Notes under the pieces: model-generated
Told to the model about the DNA's origin: nothing
Database searches by the model: none
Seen by the model: only the letters and a program-made list of their open reading frames with translations
Translations under genes and position numbers: made by a program
NCBI GenBank assembly: GCA_036850595.1
Contig: CM072156.1
Span: 11,604,326-11,668,325, forward strand
From: Rhyacichthys aspro
Taxonomy: Eukaryota; Chordata; Actinopteri; Gobiiformes; Rhyacichthyidae
Direction: 5' to 3'
Length of the DNA: 64,000 nucleotides
Shown: in pieces, positions 46,001-59,800 of the stretch
Layout: each line of letters begins with the position of its first letter
Numbering within the stretch: position 1 is the first letter of the stretch

Positions 46001-49000
46001 GTGAGAGAGGCGGGTAACAGTTATGGAGGGGGCACAGAGGCTCATGGGAGATGTGCTAAGGGCCATAGTATCACTCCACTGTCTCTCAGGGCACATTGTT
46101 TATGCATGGGGCCACATATGCAGCAGGTTCATACACTCACTGCATACTCCCAGAGATACTGTAAGGCTGTGTGTGAGCGTACATGCCTTGTGTGGCTTCA
46201 AAATAAGGAAGCTTGTTTTGAATTGTGTTCATACTTGTGTTTTTGTGTCTAAGAGAGGTTCCCATTGCCACTGCAGCCCACAGGCAGGATACTGATCTCA
46301 TTCTCTGTAGTCCCCTCTTCTGACATGTCAGCACCCCACCAACCCTGTTTTTCACCTTCACAGTGTCTCTCTCTGCTTTCAGGGGAACTTTGGACAGAAA
46401 TGTATGCATTGCTGCATATGTATGTAGTAATATTTAGGGGATGTGTGTTAGTTTCTGTCAGTTTGCAAGTCAGACAAAAGGAGGGTCAAGTACTTATGGC
46501 TGCACTGTTGCTATGTGCCTCATTACATGACTTCTTTCATTAAGCACAAACTTGTGCCACAAGTTTGATTAACAGTCATTTTTTGCTCTGTGTTGATGTC
46601 CTTTTTCTGTCCTTCTGTCACCATGTGTTCTCATAAATCTTTGCAAGCAGTAAAATTTTGTGAAGTCACAAGCAGATAAAATTTGACGTTACACGAAAAG
46701 TTTGATGAACCATAACACTGAAAATTGTAATAGTTAAGAAAGTTACGTTAAATGTAGGTTCAAATTAATTTTGAACCTACATTACCAGGAAATAGTCAGG
46801 AATATAAATTCCCTTGTTGAAAAGAAAGCATGTAAATGTGTAGTGATTGTGTGCTACTGTTTTATAAAACACCAACCCTAAATAGATTAAAGTTAAATAA
46901 CATGAAGAAATCTGCTTAATCCAGCTGTCATATCCGACTGTTAGCTCAGGATGCCATGAGGTAATGGAGGACGTATCAGAGAGTCTTCACACATGTCATA
47001 ATCTGCGTGGCCCCAGGGCAATCCAGCATTTCCCTTTTCATCTTAATAGTTATCATAGAAGATATCTGTGTATGCGGTGCATAGATGTTTGCAATGCATC
47101 ATGAAATGACATTTCTCTTGTGTAAGTGTCAGTCAGGAGCAGCTTTGAAAGAAATGTGTCATTGCAGCCTTGACAACAAGGTGGCACTCTGCACTAAGAC
47201 AAATCCCCTGAGGCCTTTGTATCCCCTGGAGGACACCTTTACCCAGTGAGACTCACAGATACATAGACAGAGAGAGGCACTGACAAGCAGGCAGAAACAG
47301 AGAGGTGTGGGGTGTCTTGTGTGTGCATACAGTTTTTTGAATGAGAGCCTGTGATCTGTTTATTTGGAGTTTCTTCTGGCCTATAGGTTTGTGGTTATAC
47401 ATGCAAACATGTAAAGTATGGCATTTTAGTAATGAAAAAGACTGTATAAAGATAAAATATGACTTATTTTATTCAATATTTATTTTAAAATTTTGTTCAT
47501 CCTCTGTTTTTCATGGTGTCTGAGACATTCCAAATACATCTATTGGTCTGGTGACTGACTTTGTCACATGAGTCAGATTTACTAGTCAAGCACCGAGAAT
47601 CTCCACAGAGAGCACGAGGTTAAAACATCAACATTAGCTGACAAGGCACTGCTGGTGTCCCAAAGCAGAGTGAACGACTACAGACTCACTTTTTTCCTTT
47701 TTACTAAACAAATTTGTCTAAATTCTCTAAAGTAATATATGGAAGACTGCGATAAGTCATTGTAGTCCAATAACGTGTAAAAAATGCTATTAATAAAAAA
47801 AAGTGTCAAAGCCATAGGTGAATCAGCGCTCTGCTTCCACTGCATGCCAATTTCTTTTTTTTTTTCACAACATCCAGGGATCAGTGTGTGAGGGTGCTGT
47901 TTTCACTGGAAGGAGATCACTGGCAAATGTGCCCACAGCCATCTGCACTAGACCTCTGATGGCAACATCTGTGATACTCTGAGACACACACGTATGCACA
48001 TGCACACACACCGTGCCCATTATCATCCCATGAGAAGTACACACTTCTATGTTGTCACAGTGCTGGGATGTAGCTGTCATATACTGAGCATATGGCACTA
48101 CCCCTTCCCCCAAACCTTAAGGTCCAACCTCAGATGTGACAAGTTATGTAGAATTAGTCTCAATTCTTCTCCGTAATAAAGGGTAGTTATTCGCATTATG
48201 CTGAGGTCACTCTCATAGCAACTGTCAAATTAGTGTGCGTTTTGATGTGATGCGGTGATGAGTGATTTTCAGCCTGCAGTTCAATAAAGGCTGATTTGTA
48301 ATGGCTATGTTGAGTTGAGAGTCGATGGTTGAGGTCATTTAAAATGTGTTCTTTCACACTGAGGGTTATTATGATCAGACTGGGCTATGGAGCTGATAAT
48401 GCTCCAATCGTATTTTAAACTGACATGCCCATGTGCTCTTCAGCCACACTATCCGTCCAGTCTACATCGCTCAAGAATTGCAAGGTGTAGCAGTGTGGAA
48501 ACTGATCCCATTTATATTAAAAATGCTTCTTTTTTTTTTGGCTATAGTGAAATTCTCCTTAGTGAGTTGCTACTGTCAACAATGTGACCCATATAGTGCA
48601 CAAAAGCCCAGCTTAGTCAGTCGCACGTCTAGTTGTCACCATTGCTCTGACAGTATTTACTTTACAATATATATATAAAAAAACACAATTTCTGTTGAAC
48701 AGTTAATTAAGACTAATGTCCTTGTATCATTTCTATAACAGTTATGGTGAAATGTATATTCTTTTTGTCAGTTTGTTGTTGGCATGGACCACCTGCATTA
48801 CATATGAATGTAATTATGACATAAAAAACCTTCTTTTCTCTATACTGCATATATTAATATTTTAGTCTGTGTATATGGTGGCCTAGGGTGTACAGTGGGC
48901 TGTCAGACAGAAACTAATCACCTCTCTGTAGTCAAGATTGCATGTTCTGGGGCTAATTTTCCTGCTGCTTTAAGGCCTGATTTGTCTATTGCCACGATCC

Positions 49001-52000
49001 ATTGTTAGGATTTTCTGCTATTACTGTGATCACTATTATTAGGACTTCAGCTGTAAATGAATAAAAAGGTTTAGATTTTTCCCTTGACTCAAATAAAACT
49101 GCAGCAATAGCATGTATTGTTATCCCTATCATTTCCTAATACCTACGTTTTAAGATTTAATTATCTGTTCCTTTTAATCTTGCATAATTATACTATGAGC
49201 TAAAACAATTAGTTAACTTTAGCTGATGTCGCGTGTGAAACAGACCATTTTTTGCTCCGCTTCATTTACTACTCTCTCAACTTATTTTTTAATTTTCTTA
49301 TATAAATTTGAACAATCTATATGCTTGATGCGCTATAGTTCAATTTGTGGGATTTTACTGGACATTTGAGCTGTGTTGGATGACGTTAAATAGTGCATGT
49401 TTTTTTGTTGATTTATAAGCACAATGCCAGGCTCCCAATCCCCCTTCTTTTCCCTTTCCCTCTTCGTGCTATCCGACCCCAACCCCACTCCTCTAAAAGT
49501 GAAAGTGCTGATTGCTATAAAAGACCATACAGACACGTTGGCAGCCATTATCTATGGTTAGAGAGAACCAAGTAGAGAGCCAGGCCTTTTATCCCGACGA
49601 CTCCTCTCTTTTCTCTCCGCGTCCCCCTCACCCCCCCGCTGGTTTGTGTATGTCAAAGCTGCGTAATTTGGCCCAACGTATGGCCCAGCGTGCCACAGTT
49701 AATGAGGGGCTGTTTGAGAGTTAAACGCACATGAATAATCATCTGGGAGCTGGAGCTACACAGAAAAGAGAGCGTTAGATTTGAATATGAACACATGCAG
49801 CAAGGGTAGGCTGACTAAGTGATCAGAGGCGGACTGCATACAGACTATGGTACATGTCCAAGAACTGAAGTCCACCTGTAATGCTCCATCCTTATTTTGC
49901 TATATATAGGCTATATATGCTCTATGTTTGCTTTAGGCTCACAATTATCATTAAGTCACCTTTTTATTGCCTACGTTATCTTTCTTCATTACTTAACATC
50001 TGTCTGTCCCAGAATTAATACTTTTTTCCCTGTGTTCCCCAGTGCTGCTCAAGGATACAACATTCTTCAGGATGCAATTAGCTCTATTGAAAAGCTGGCT
50101 TCTAAATGGCTTGATGTTGACATGTTTTTGAGCTTGTCAGGTGTTTGCATGGCTCAAAGCTGGTAGAGCACGCTTTATGAGAAGTAAACACATTTGCCCA
50201 CTAGCAATCTGCAAAAAATAAAAAAAATAAAAAAAATCACAACACACTCAAATTGATTTTTAGATGAACTTTTTCTTGTAGTAACTGTTCTTGTGTAGAA
50301 TATATTTACAATCAATCTGTTATGTTTATTTGCTACTTTAGTGATTTTTTGAGTAATCTTTGTATATCTCTCTATGTTAAGTTACTTGTTAAATTCCTTA
50401 TATTAGCTTATTCCTACTTATAAGATAGTAGATTTGACTTTTAATAGAATAGTTCAAATAACAATCTGTCTCACACTAATCGTTACATTTTGAATACATT
50501 TATTACATTCATTATTTGGGACATTGCTATATATACTATCTTTGCTCTGCTAATCAAAAGCAATACAGTACTTGAGTAGTCTTTTATCAAATACATTTGT
50601 GCACTTACTTTATGTATTCACAAAAGTCTTGAGTCATTTTTATGCAGGATTTTACTGAAAAGATTTTTTTTTTCCCCCCACACCTTTGTCATTCTATAAA
50701 ACAGATTGGAGCCCACTGCGTCTGAAACCAACATTCCTCTGCCTTTATTTCACCATATTACTCCCTTGTTTGCATAGGAGGGGCATTTTTGAGTGTTAAA
50801 TTTGAGGATGGGACACTGGGCCAATAATTATAGTTCCATACAGATTATGACTACTCTATTCACCTCTGAAAACACACTGTGCTATTCTCTTAACTGTTGC
50901 AAATGAGACACTCCAGAAATACCTAGTCAAATGTTGAGATATTACTCAAGTGCTGATTTAACACACTAATTAGAGCGTGGAGCAGGGGTGTTTAAACACG
51001 CAGGGATCCCTGTGCCCCAACAAAGACCCGCTCTGCCCAGCACCAGCTATCAGGGAGAAGGAGTGTAATGGCAGAAGTCAAAACAGGGCCATTCATTTGC
51101 TCTTGTTGAGCTAAGTGCATTCTTGGCTCACAGTCGGGGGGCATCGCACCAGACTGTGCGGTTAAAGCCAGAGAGCCCATTTGTGGAGGCAAATGTCACC
51201 ATGTCACACCGCCCCGCATCTCTGCATCTTTCTCTGCGCCGCTGGTACCCTGCCGTGCCCTTCAGCTCCAACTCTTCCTCTATATTTGCATCAGTTTCTC
51301 TGGCGTTCTCACTTTCTATGTTTCACTCTCAACCCCATCATCATGTCAGTGCCTGTCTTTCAAATCAGTTACTACTTACAACTGAAGCCCATTCTTTCTC
51401 CACATTGTATTTGGCTCAACAGCCCTCCAAATGTTACTCTCGTGGCTAAACATGTTTTCTGTCTACCTTTTTGGCTCTACGTTTTTCTTGCCAGTCATCA
51501 TCCAGGCTGAACTCTAAAAGGGGCTATCTTTTTGTAACATTGACATCTCTCTCACTCTCAGTGCATTCATCTCTTCTGCTTTCCCCGTCCTCCCTTCCAT
51601 TCTTCTCCTGTCACCTAGTGGGCATTTTCTGGTGTGATTATAAAATAAAAAGTGAAGCTTAACTGAATAAGAGTCATCAGGACTAAGATGAAGCTTGATC
51701 TCTCTTATCCTTCCCATCCTTCATTCCTTCTTTCTTTCACTTGTGTATCACACAGGCGTTTCATCTTTCTGCTCGCTTTGTATTGAAACTAGAGTGAGCA
51801 CGGTTTGTATGTTGCCACTCTATCACAAAACCAAACAGTGTGCGTGTGCTGTGGGCCTGGCAAAATGTTTTATAAGGCAGTAACCGCGTGTGTGTAGCTG
51901 CCAAGATAATGAATAGGCAACGCAGCTCATGCATGCTAATGTTATGTTGTAAGCAGTTTTGTTGACAAGTGCTAATACTTCTTTCATACTATCATCAAAA

Positions 52001-53475
52001 GCAGCTAATACAACAGCCATTACTCCACAGCACTCCATGCAAGACATGATGGATTGTGACCTTAATATAGGTTAGCCGAGTTTTGAAAGTTAAACAACCT
52101 GCAATAAATCACAGAATTATTACAATGCGCTTTAATTGGTTAAGGACTGTTTATTTCCTAAAGAGGTAGGAAAAATTGGGTTTCTGCACTTTTTAATTTG
52201 CAAAGTGCATTTTCATTACAAATGGCAGTTTAATATTACCCTCCTTTGTCATGCAAAACACAACACACTGGCAATCTATTAATTGGACAAAAATGCGGTG
52301 CCAGCGTAAATCCTCCCCTCCCTCCCTCTCTGCCTCTCTCTTTCTGTGCCTCTTAGTGGTAAGAGCTGTGAACATCTATCAGAGGCAGTGACCAGGGAGA
52401 CAAAGTTAAACACTCCCTCTCACTCCACGGCAGCCTCTATCTGATAATGAAAATACAACAACAGAGCGGAGTAAAAATAAACTCGAAATAAAGATGACAA
52501 GCCATTGTCTGCACTGTGTCGGTAGCTTATTAAGAGATTGTAAATAAGAGGCACATGCGTGGTAATTATGTCTGCCCCCTGTTGGTTTTGGATTTCAGCT
52601 CCTCTTTTCAACAGGCATATGTGATTCATATACAGGTTAAAACCACAGCTATTTTAGTATTCACAAAACAAAAGCTCAATCCAATATAACAGTAATGGGG
52701 TCACTGCAGTTCAGTATACCAAACAGTTGAATGGTGGTTGAAATGCAATATAATGTATGAACTGTAGTAATGTTTTATTGGCCAAAATCAACATTGCAAA
52801 AGCACAAACACATCTTTTAAATGTAACATATTCAACAACATTTAAAATTGTTTAGATTTCTGTCCAAATGGTGCCACTACATGCAAATTGTCGTGAAATG
52901 AGGTTACAATTTAAAGTCATTTTGATTTGTATAAACCATGTTTCCCTCAAAGCCTCAGACCACATGTCTCTGCTGCAGAGAGAGACAGTAAATCAGTCAG
53001 TTTTGGCTCTTTTACAAATTTTGGACAGATTTAAAGGCTGTGCTGTAAAAACAGACAATTAGCAAAGCCATATGCAACCATTTTGTTGTTTGAATGTCCC
53101 TCTTGTACATTGTGGTCTTTATGAATTTGAACTACTTCATGTGGGGGATTTCTTTCTGCTATCATAGCATTTTCTCGTATTTTTCTTTCTTCTGTGTGAT
53201 TGCTTGAGAGTTATTCTCTCAAAAACATCCATCCAATGTAAACAAAAAACTAAAATGGTGACAAACACGCAGCAGAAAGTAGGTTGTTTTTTTTAAATTA
53301 AAATTCTGCTTATAGCTTTAAAGTAAGGATGACAAGTTTTGTTGTCTGTTGTGATCTCTGGGGTACAGGCCTTAAGACATGTATTTTATTTATCTAGTTG
53401 CTGGTTTGCTTCTGTTGTGACCAAAAATGTACAATTTTATAATTAACAAAGAAATGAGCAGTTAATCATAGTATC
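46001..53475. other. Noncoding: desert with islands at 49495-49780 and 51000-51230
   Basis: No gene recognised. The islands at 49495-49780 and 51000-51230 are GC-balanced and free of simple repeats. They include GCGTAATTTGGCCCAACG, CACATGAATAATCATCTGGG and ACACACTAATTAGAGCGTGG. A perfect inverted repeat lies at 46751-46783. Small open frames elsewhere are not supported by homology. Confidence 0.55.
46751..46783. repeat. 14-bp perfect inverted repeat with a 5-base loop
   Basis: AATGTAGGTTCAAA is followed by TTAAT and then its exact reverse complement TTTGAACCTACATT. The 33 bases could form a perfect 14-bp stem. It could be the core of a palindromic MITE, a cruciform-forming site or a dyad binding site; I see no further symmetry outside it. 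Confidence 0.95.
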
Positions 53476-53479
53476 TTAA

Positions 53480-53811
53480 AGCAGCCCTGCGTAACTTGTA
53501 GCCAGTAGTACCACGATACTTTTACCCTAAAAATATATGTTCTCATAATCATTCAGTGGTTCTTAGACATGAGATTGGTAGAATCATGCATATGTAACTT
53601 TACTTTTTCGCCGGGATGTGTTCTGTTTGCGAGACAGAGGGTGCAGAAATAGACCAACGCGCATGACCCTACCATTTCAGAAGAACCATTTTTTTTCTTC
53701 CAAACTCGCCGGCTCTACTCCATCCATAAAATGACTCTGCTGTCGTAACAACACAGAGAGTCTGTAGAGGGATCTACGCCCTCTATTGGCTAAAACTTAC
53801 ACGGGGTTGCT
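53480..53811. mobile_element. 332-base TTAA-flanked MITE (piggyBac/Kolobok-like)
   Basis: The element is bounded by TTAA on both sides (53476-53479 and 53812-53815). Its terminal inverted repeats are about 24 bases: left AGCAGCCCTGCGTAACTTGT, right (reverse complement) AGCAACCCCGTGTAAGTTTT, both followed by AGCC, with 5 mismatches in 24. It has no coding capacity, and its interior is mixed sequence with a T-rich tract near 53690-53697. TTAA target duplication is typical of piggyBac and Kolobok transposons; which superfamily mobilised it cannot be told from the ends alone. Confidence 0.85.
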
Positions 53812-53815
53812 TTAA

Positions 53816-56800
53816 TTACTTTTCCCATTAAAAATCAGTCACTATTTAATCCTATATGTGTGTGTTAAATGTTTTGATGTTCACATAAGGATTAAACTGT
53901 TAAAACAATGAAATGTAAGATAACAGTGAAAAGTATGACTCCCTGATGGCGGCGTTACGACAATGTTGCCAGCTGGCTTTGACAGGATGGCATCCAAAGA
54001 TGTCATAGTGCTGTCCTCTATGTGTAACCCAAACCCTCATAAACACTGTCACGTGCACACCACACACACACACCAGATCCCCCTCGAGGCCATCATTCAC
54101 CCGTCATTCTTCGATGCCTCGTAGACCAATCAGCCGCTGTCTCATGAGACACAGTGTCACACATTTAAGGATGCATGACAAAGTGCTCCTTGATTTCCCA
54201 GTGGCCGCTGTCTGGAGCCTGCTCACGCCTCTAAACATGCACATACATACACACGAATGCAACATGTCAACAGCACCCTTTCATATGTGATAGAAGATCC
54301 ATGTCATTGGGTATTACATCAGCAGCGAGTGAAAGGCTAGGATGTTGTTGCATTTGCATTATGGGTAATACCATGGTAGTACAGATAAGGAGAGCAACCG
54401 AGTTTGGCCACATTATATGTTACATGCTATCAGGTATGAGGGTATATTTTGGGGGATTCTGGGACACCCCAAGACTATATGTAACATTATATTAGCTGTC
54501 CATTGATTGTGGGATTTTCAAGTTGACCGATACAATTCATTAACGAGAATTTTTTTTTTTTAAGTTTTGAGAATACTTCACTTACCTCCAGTAAATGGTT
54601 GTTGTGAGAGCTAAAAGCAGGCATTTCTGGCTCTCAAACTCGTGTAAGGTCACAACCATTCAGTTGCCAGGTTATTTTGGACTACTCTTGGTTTGGGATC
54701 CATTCTACAGGAACATCTACAGCCCACCAGCCCCCAGTGTCTGAGAGAAGCCTCACTTTCATGCTGACATTTCCAAACAAGAAAAGAGCTCTGTGGTTGA
54801 CCTGTGTCCACTTCCTCTCCTCCTGTGTTTTTCAGCGCCAGTCTGTTACTTTTTCTCAGTCGTGTGTATCTCATATAGAGCTTGGCTAAATAATGGGGCC
54901 TGTGAGCCACTGTAGAATGGTTTTGCTATTAGAATAGAGAGGAGGAATTAGTAATAGCAGTAGTCTGTTCAAGTTGTACAGGTCTCGAAGTTGCCTCTGC
55001 ATGACCCACAAAAACAGTTATTTTGTTCAAGGAAAAGGCATTTTAGACCCATTACTGAAGCGATTGTGGCTGTGCACTCATATGAAACAAGACAGGGAGG
55101 ATAGGGGTAAAGGCGAGAAAAGGTATAGCACCAAAGCTCAATTGCAAACATGGCTTTTATGCTGGATGAAAGCAGAACTTCAATTGGGGAGAGCTTTCAG
55201 GGTCCTGTGTATGGCTTGCATTGAAGAAAGGCACACAGTAATATTACAAAGCCATTTGTGCCACACTTTTGCACAATTACAGCCTTTTCTCTAAAAATAC
55301 GTTGTTTATAATAGGTGACTGAGGCAACAATTGCACTAGGGTAGCTTTGAAGCCTGGAGCTCACAGAGTCGAGGCACAATGCACCGAACATTCATGACAA
55401 TGAAGAAGAGGATTATCTTTATAAACCAACAGTAAATCACCATTTAACCAGCAGTGTGTGGATCTTCATAAATAATGCTTTACATGTGTGAGTGTTTCTG
55501 TTTCATGAATCTTTGTACTTGAATCGATTAGTTGTTGTTATTTATGTATACATTTATGTTTGTACTATTTAGTGTTGTCTTCAGGGACAAGCAGCTACTA
55601 AAGGCTGATGTTTTGAATTCAGCTGTAGTCAATTTTTAACCAGTTATGTGAAACAGCAATTACATTTGGCACAAAGCTTTTGTGCATCCAAACCCAACTC
55701 TGTTTGGGGTTTATGTGAGATAAGTCAGTCATAAATCAATTTACCAAAGCATTTAGTGTGAGCCGCCTTTTCAAACAGAGTATTTTTGTAATAGAGTAAT
55801 CCTTTTTAATAGAAAATAAACAGACCCACACTGTTCGTTCTATAAGTTTGATGGATTAGCTTTCCGGCTGAATTCTATGGATGACATCCTGGAGTAAAAA
55901 GTCCAGGTGTGGTGATCCTTTTTTTCTAGCTCTCAGACAGCTGGAAATTGAAGGGAAAAAAATGCAAAACAGTAAATTAGAAAACAGTGTAAAGGAGTAG
56001 CGCTGCAAAGTAAAAGTAAAGAAAATACTAACCCTTTGGTTGTAGTTTACAGTTTATCCTGAATATAGACAACCCATTTTAATTTGGCCATTATTTTTAT
56101 GAATTATTTATTTTATTTATTACCATTACTAATAGTAGTAGTAGAGTAATGTCACTTCCATTTGTAAATAAACCAGCCCTCCCTGTTTCCAACATGAGTG
56201 ATTCCTTTTATCCAGAGGGGCTAAGTTTGGGAAGTTTCCAGTAATAGAGCTCATCACTTATCACTCATTTGTATTTCATTTCTGTCACCCTTGACTTTCT
56301 ACATCACCCCACCCCACACCAACATACCCTTGATTTCCTGAATGTAAGTTCATGAGTTGGAAGGGGTCAGGTGTAACTCACCTGGTGTACTGCAGACAAA
56401 AGGAGAATGAGTGTGAGTGAAGGTACTGTGACCACATCTATTAGTCTCTAGTCAACTGTTGATAAAGCACAAGCCATGGCCATTCAGCACAGTCTACTGT
56501 TGTCATAATCCAATCACAAGGTGTGACGTTGTAGAAGTGAAAGTACCTGCAGCCTGCATGAGAGGCAAGTCTGGATGCAAGTGAGATCAAACACCTGGCT
56601 TGGAAATCTGCCAGCTGCCTATGTTTGGTTGCATATTATCTGATTCAGCTATTTGTTGTGTTGTCTTTATGCTTTGGAACAGGTCCAATAAAGAGAATAG
56701 GAAAAATGAGCTGCAGTGCTGGATTCATCTCATGGTATGGTACTTTCTGACTTAAATTCCGCTGCACTGTAGAAAATGGAACGCTTACTCCTGAGTTTTA

Positions 56801-59800
56801 CTACATTATCAGGGCTCGTAGTTAAACAGACACACAGTTGGACGTGCACATGCATACACACACATCATAAACGTGTGGGAGTCACACTGACTTACTTTCT
56901 TACTCTTTCTCAGACACACTCTCACATAGGAAACACACAGCAGTGCTACCTTTTCACAAGATCTCTATCCTGAGGATTTATAGGTCCTAATAGACATTCC
57001 TTGCAGTGCCCTGGATGAGATGTCAGAATTGATGGCATGCAGACTTTTATTACCTGGTATGGTGTGTGTAATTAGGTTAAATAGATGGGGTTGGACACGC
57101 ATGGTAAAGGCTACATTTCTCACCCTGGCTGGATTTATTGGCCACGCTTCGCTCTCCGAGGTCTGCTCTAATGCGCTCATTTGCATGGGGGCACATGTAG
57201 CTGATGTGTGTGTTACTGTTACGTCAACTGCTAAGCACAATGACAGGGGCCGGCTTATGAATAGTTTGGTTCAGTGGTTGGCAACGGCCTGGGCCCGCCA
57301 ACTGCCTATTAGCTATGATATGAAAGCTGCCTGGCAAGTGTTAGATTGATACTTGACATGTCGAACAAAGCTCATTGTCATTGTAATTACTATACGTTGA
57401 GTCTTAATTTCATGGTCGTCCATATTGCCAGCATGATAGGGCTGTCTGTTACTTACATCTTCAGTAACAGCTGTCTATTCAGCCAGTGTATCCATCCGCC
57501 TTTCATATGTTCAACAGTCTCAGAAATAACGACTTCATAATGACTATAATCACTACAGATGTAATTATAATGCATAGCCACTGGTACAATCAAACAGTAT
57601 TTTCTGAAGAAACATACCACTTTTTTCTCTCTCCAGATGTCCAATCAAGTGTAAATCACACATAAACTAATAGCAGAGGGCTATATATGTTATGACCTGT
57701 TCACTCAATAGACTTAAAAGGAATCACTTTATACCAGTTACTCTGTCATTTGCTGGAGGGCCCGTCCCATCTGTCTGTTAAGGACAAGCTGATAATGAAG
57801 TGTATTTGATGAAGTAAGTTGATAATGAGAGCTAGCTGGCCAGCAGTAATGACAGTGTAGGAGCAGAGACAGTGGCAGTAGCCTGCAGTGCTGGATGTTA
57901 CTATTCAGACTTTTCTGACCTTCACAGATTCCAGTTTCCCCTCCAATACCCATCATCAGATTGAATCATTGAGGAGGCATGTGTGCTCGCGCTTTCGCAA
58001 TTGTAGCATTGTGTGTGTATGTGCGCACAGTATGCCAGAATGATCTCATTCACTAAGGTCCACCCCCCTCCCCCTTATAGTTTAAGGGGGAACAAAAATA
58101 ATCTTGCAAAGAGGGACGTTCACATTCACACGCATTCATGCACACAACCTGATTCTGACTCCAAGGCCAGGCAATTGGCTTGGAGCAGCTGAACCATGTT
58201 ACTCCACACACGCACACCCAGTCCCATTTCCTTGAACCTGGCGACTTGCCTTTGCATCAGGACAAGCTCTATAAGCCTTCCTAGTGGGGCAATTTGTCTA
58301 ATATCTTTTGCATCTCCCTTGTCTATACCTGTCGAGTATGCCTTTGTAGTTTTGATTTATATGTTTTAGTTTAAATTCTCTTTTTTGCGCTTTTATCCAG
58401 GTTTGTTTTAAATCGAAGTCAGTGATATGTATTTTGATAAATAATAGTTTGAAAGATTTATTGCAGAGCTTTCTGGTAAGCTGTTTATTCCAGAGTTGCC
58501 GTACAAATGTTGGCTATAGATTTTTGTTTCTTTGATGTACTGCTTACAATCCATTAATGATTTAATTATTGGTCAAACGCAATGCTACCTTTAAAAAATG
58601 ACCAAAAGTCTGTAAAATGACTGTTACTTTCATTTTAATGCTCACAATGCATCTCTCTCCACTCCACCCCCCCATGAGGCAGCATGAAGGGGTCTGCTGA
58701 AGACAGGGCCCATTGACAGGCTAGAGTGGCAGTAACTTATTGTCTATTGATGGAGTGTGACAAATCATGTGGGAACGCAGGGGTGCATGGCAGTAAGAGT
58801 CAGGGTGTTGAACGCTGCTGCATGTGTGCTCGCAGAATACATATATCCATCTGTGTGTTTCAGCGCATGCAAGCCCGCATGTGTTTGTGTGTAACGCCTT
58901 AGTGTGGGGCAGGCGGGCATAGCCGGGACCCTTCACAGCTCATTTAGCCCAAATGGGGCCACCTGGGTGGTGAGGGAGCTCAGCTGGGCGGCCCTGGCAC
59001 TCCGGAGCCCTGCTGACAGCCCCCAAATATAGGGGCTCCTTTGGCCTATTAATCAACTCAGCCACTCTGACAAATCACCACAACTATGACCTAATGAGAG
59101 GGTGAGAGAGGAGTGAGGGAACGGAAAAAGGTAGAGACATAATGGAGGAGGTGGTGTATGGATGAAGGTGGTGAGTCGGTGCGGATGGAGGCTAAGGACT
59201 GACAGAGAGAGCAGAGGCTTAATGAAAAGGAAATGAAAGAAGGAGTAGCCTGACATTGCAACTGGCAGTGCGGGCCATGGGGGTAAGACATGAGGTAATA
59301 AGAGGAGAATGCTAACACAGTTGTCATCCTTAGCTGCTCTGCTCGCAACAAACCAATTGATTTGTTATGAAAGCCCAAATCATGCACTCCAAAATGTAAC
59401 AGAGTGGATTAGCAAGTGCCTCCTCAGTCCTACTTCTCCTTTGCCAGAAAATAAATTAGACTATTGCATTCTAGACATTTTTTGCAGACTCTTCAGAGCA
59501 AATTAGACTTGAGAAGACGTTTGAGCTTGAAAGCAAACAACATTGATGTATGTCTCCTTCTCTGGTTCCCACCCTGAGGTGAGCTAGCATCTAATCTCTG
59601 CACTACCAATCTGGGGTCCAAATCACATTAGCTGGGATCAGAGGTGAAACTGGAGCTTTTCAACAGCAGACTGTTCTCACTAATGAACCCCCATGGCCAT
59701 CCACTGCATATTACTGCATCACTGAGTGAGGGGGAGAAACTTTTGCAATAATCATTATGTAATTGCACAATGCCAGGCTTTCCATTGCCCTGACATTTTC

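Noticed and set aside
57020..57349. 109-codon open frame
   Set aside because: A second frame is open antisense over the same DNA and neither resembles a protein; better explained as GC-balanced noncoding DNA.
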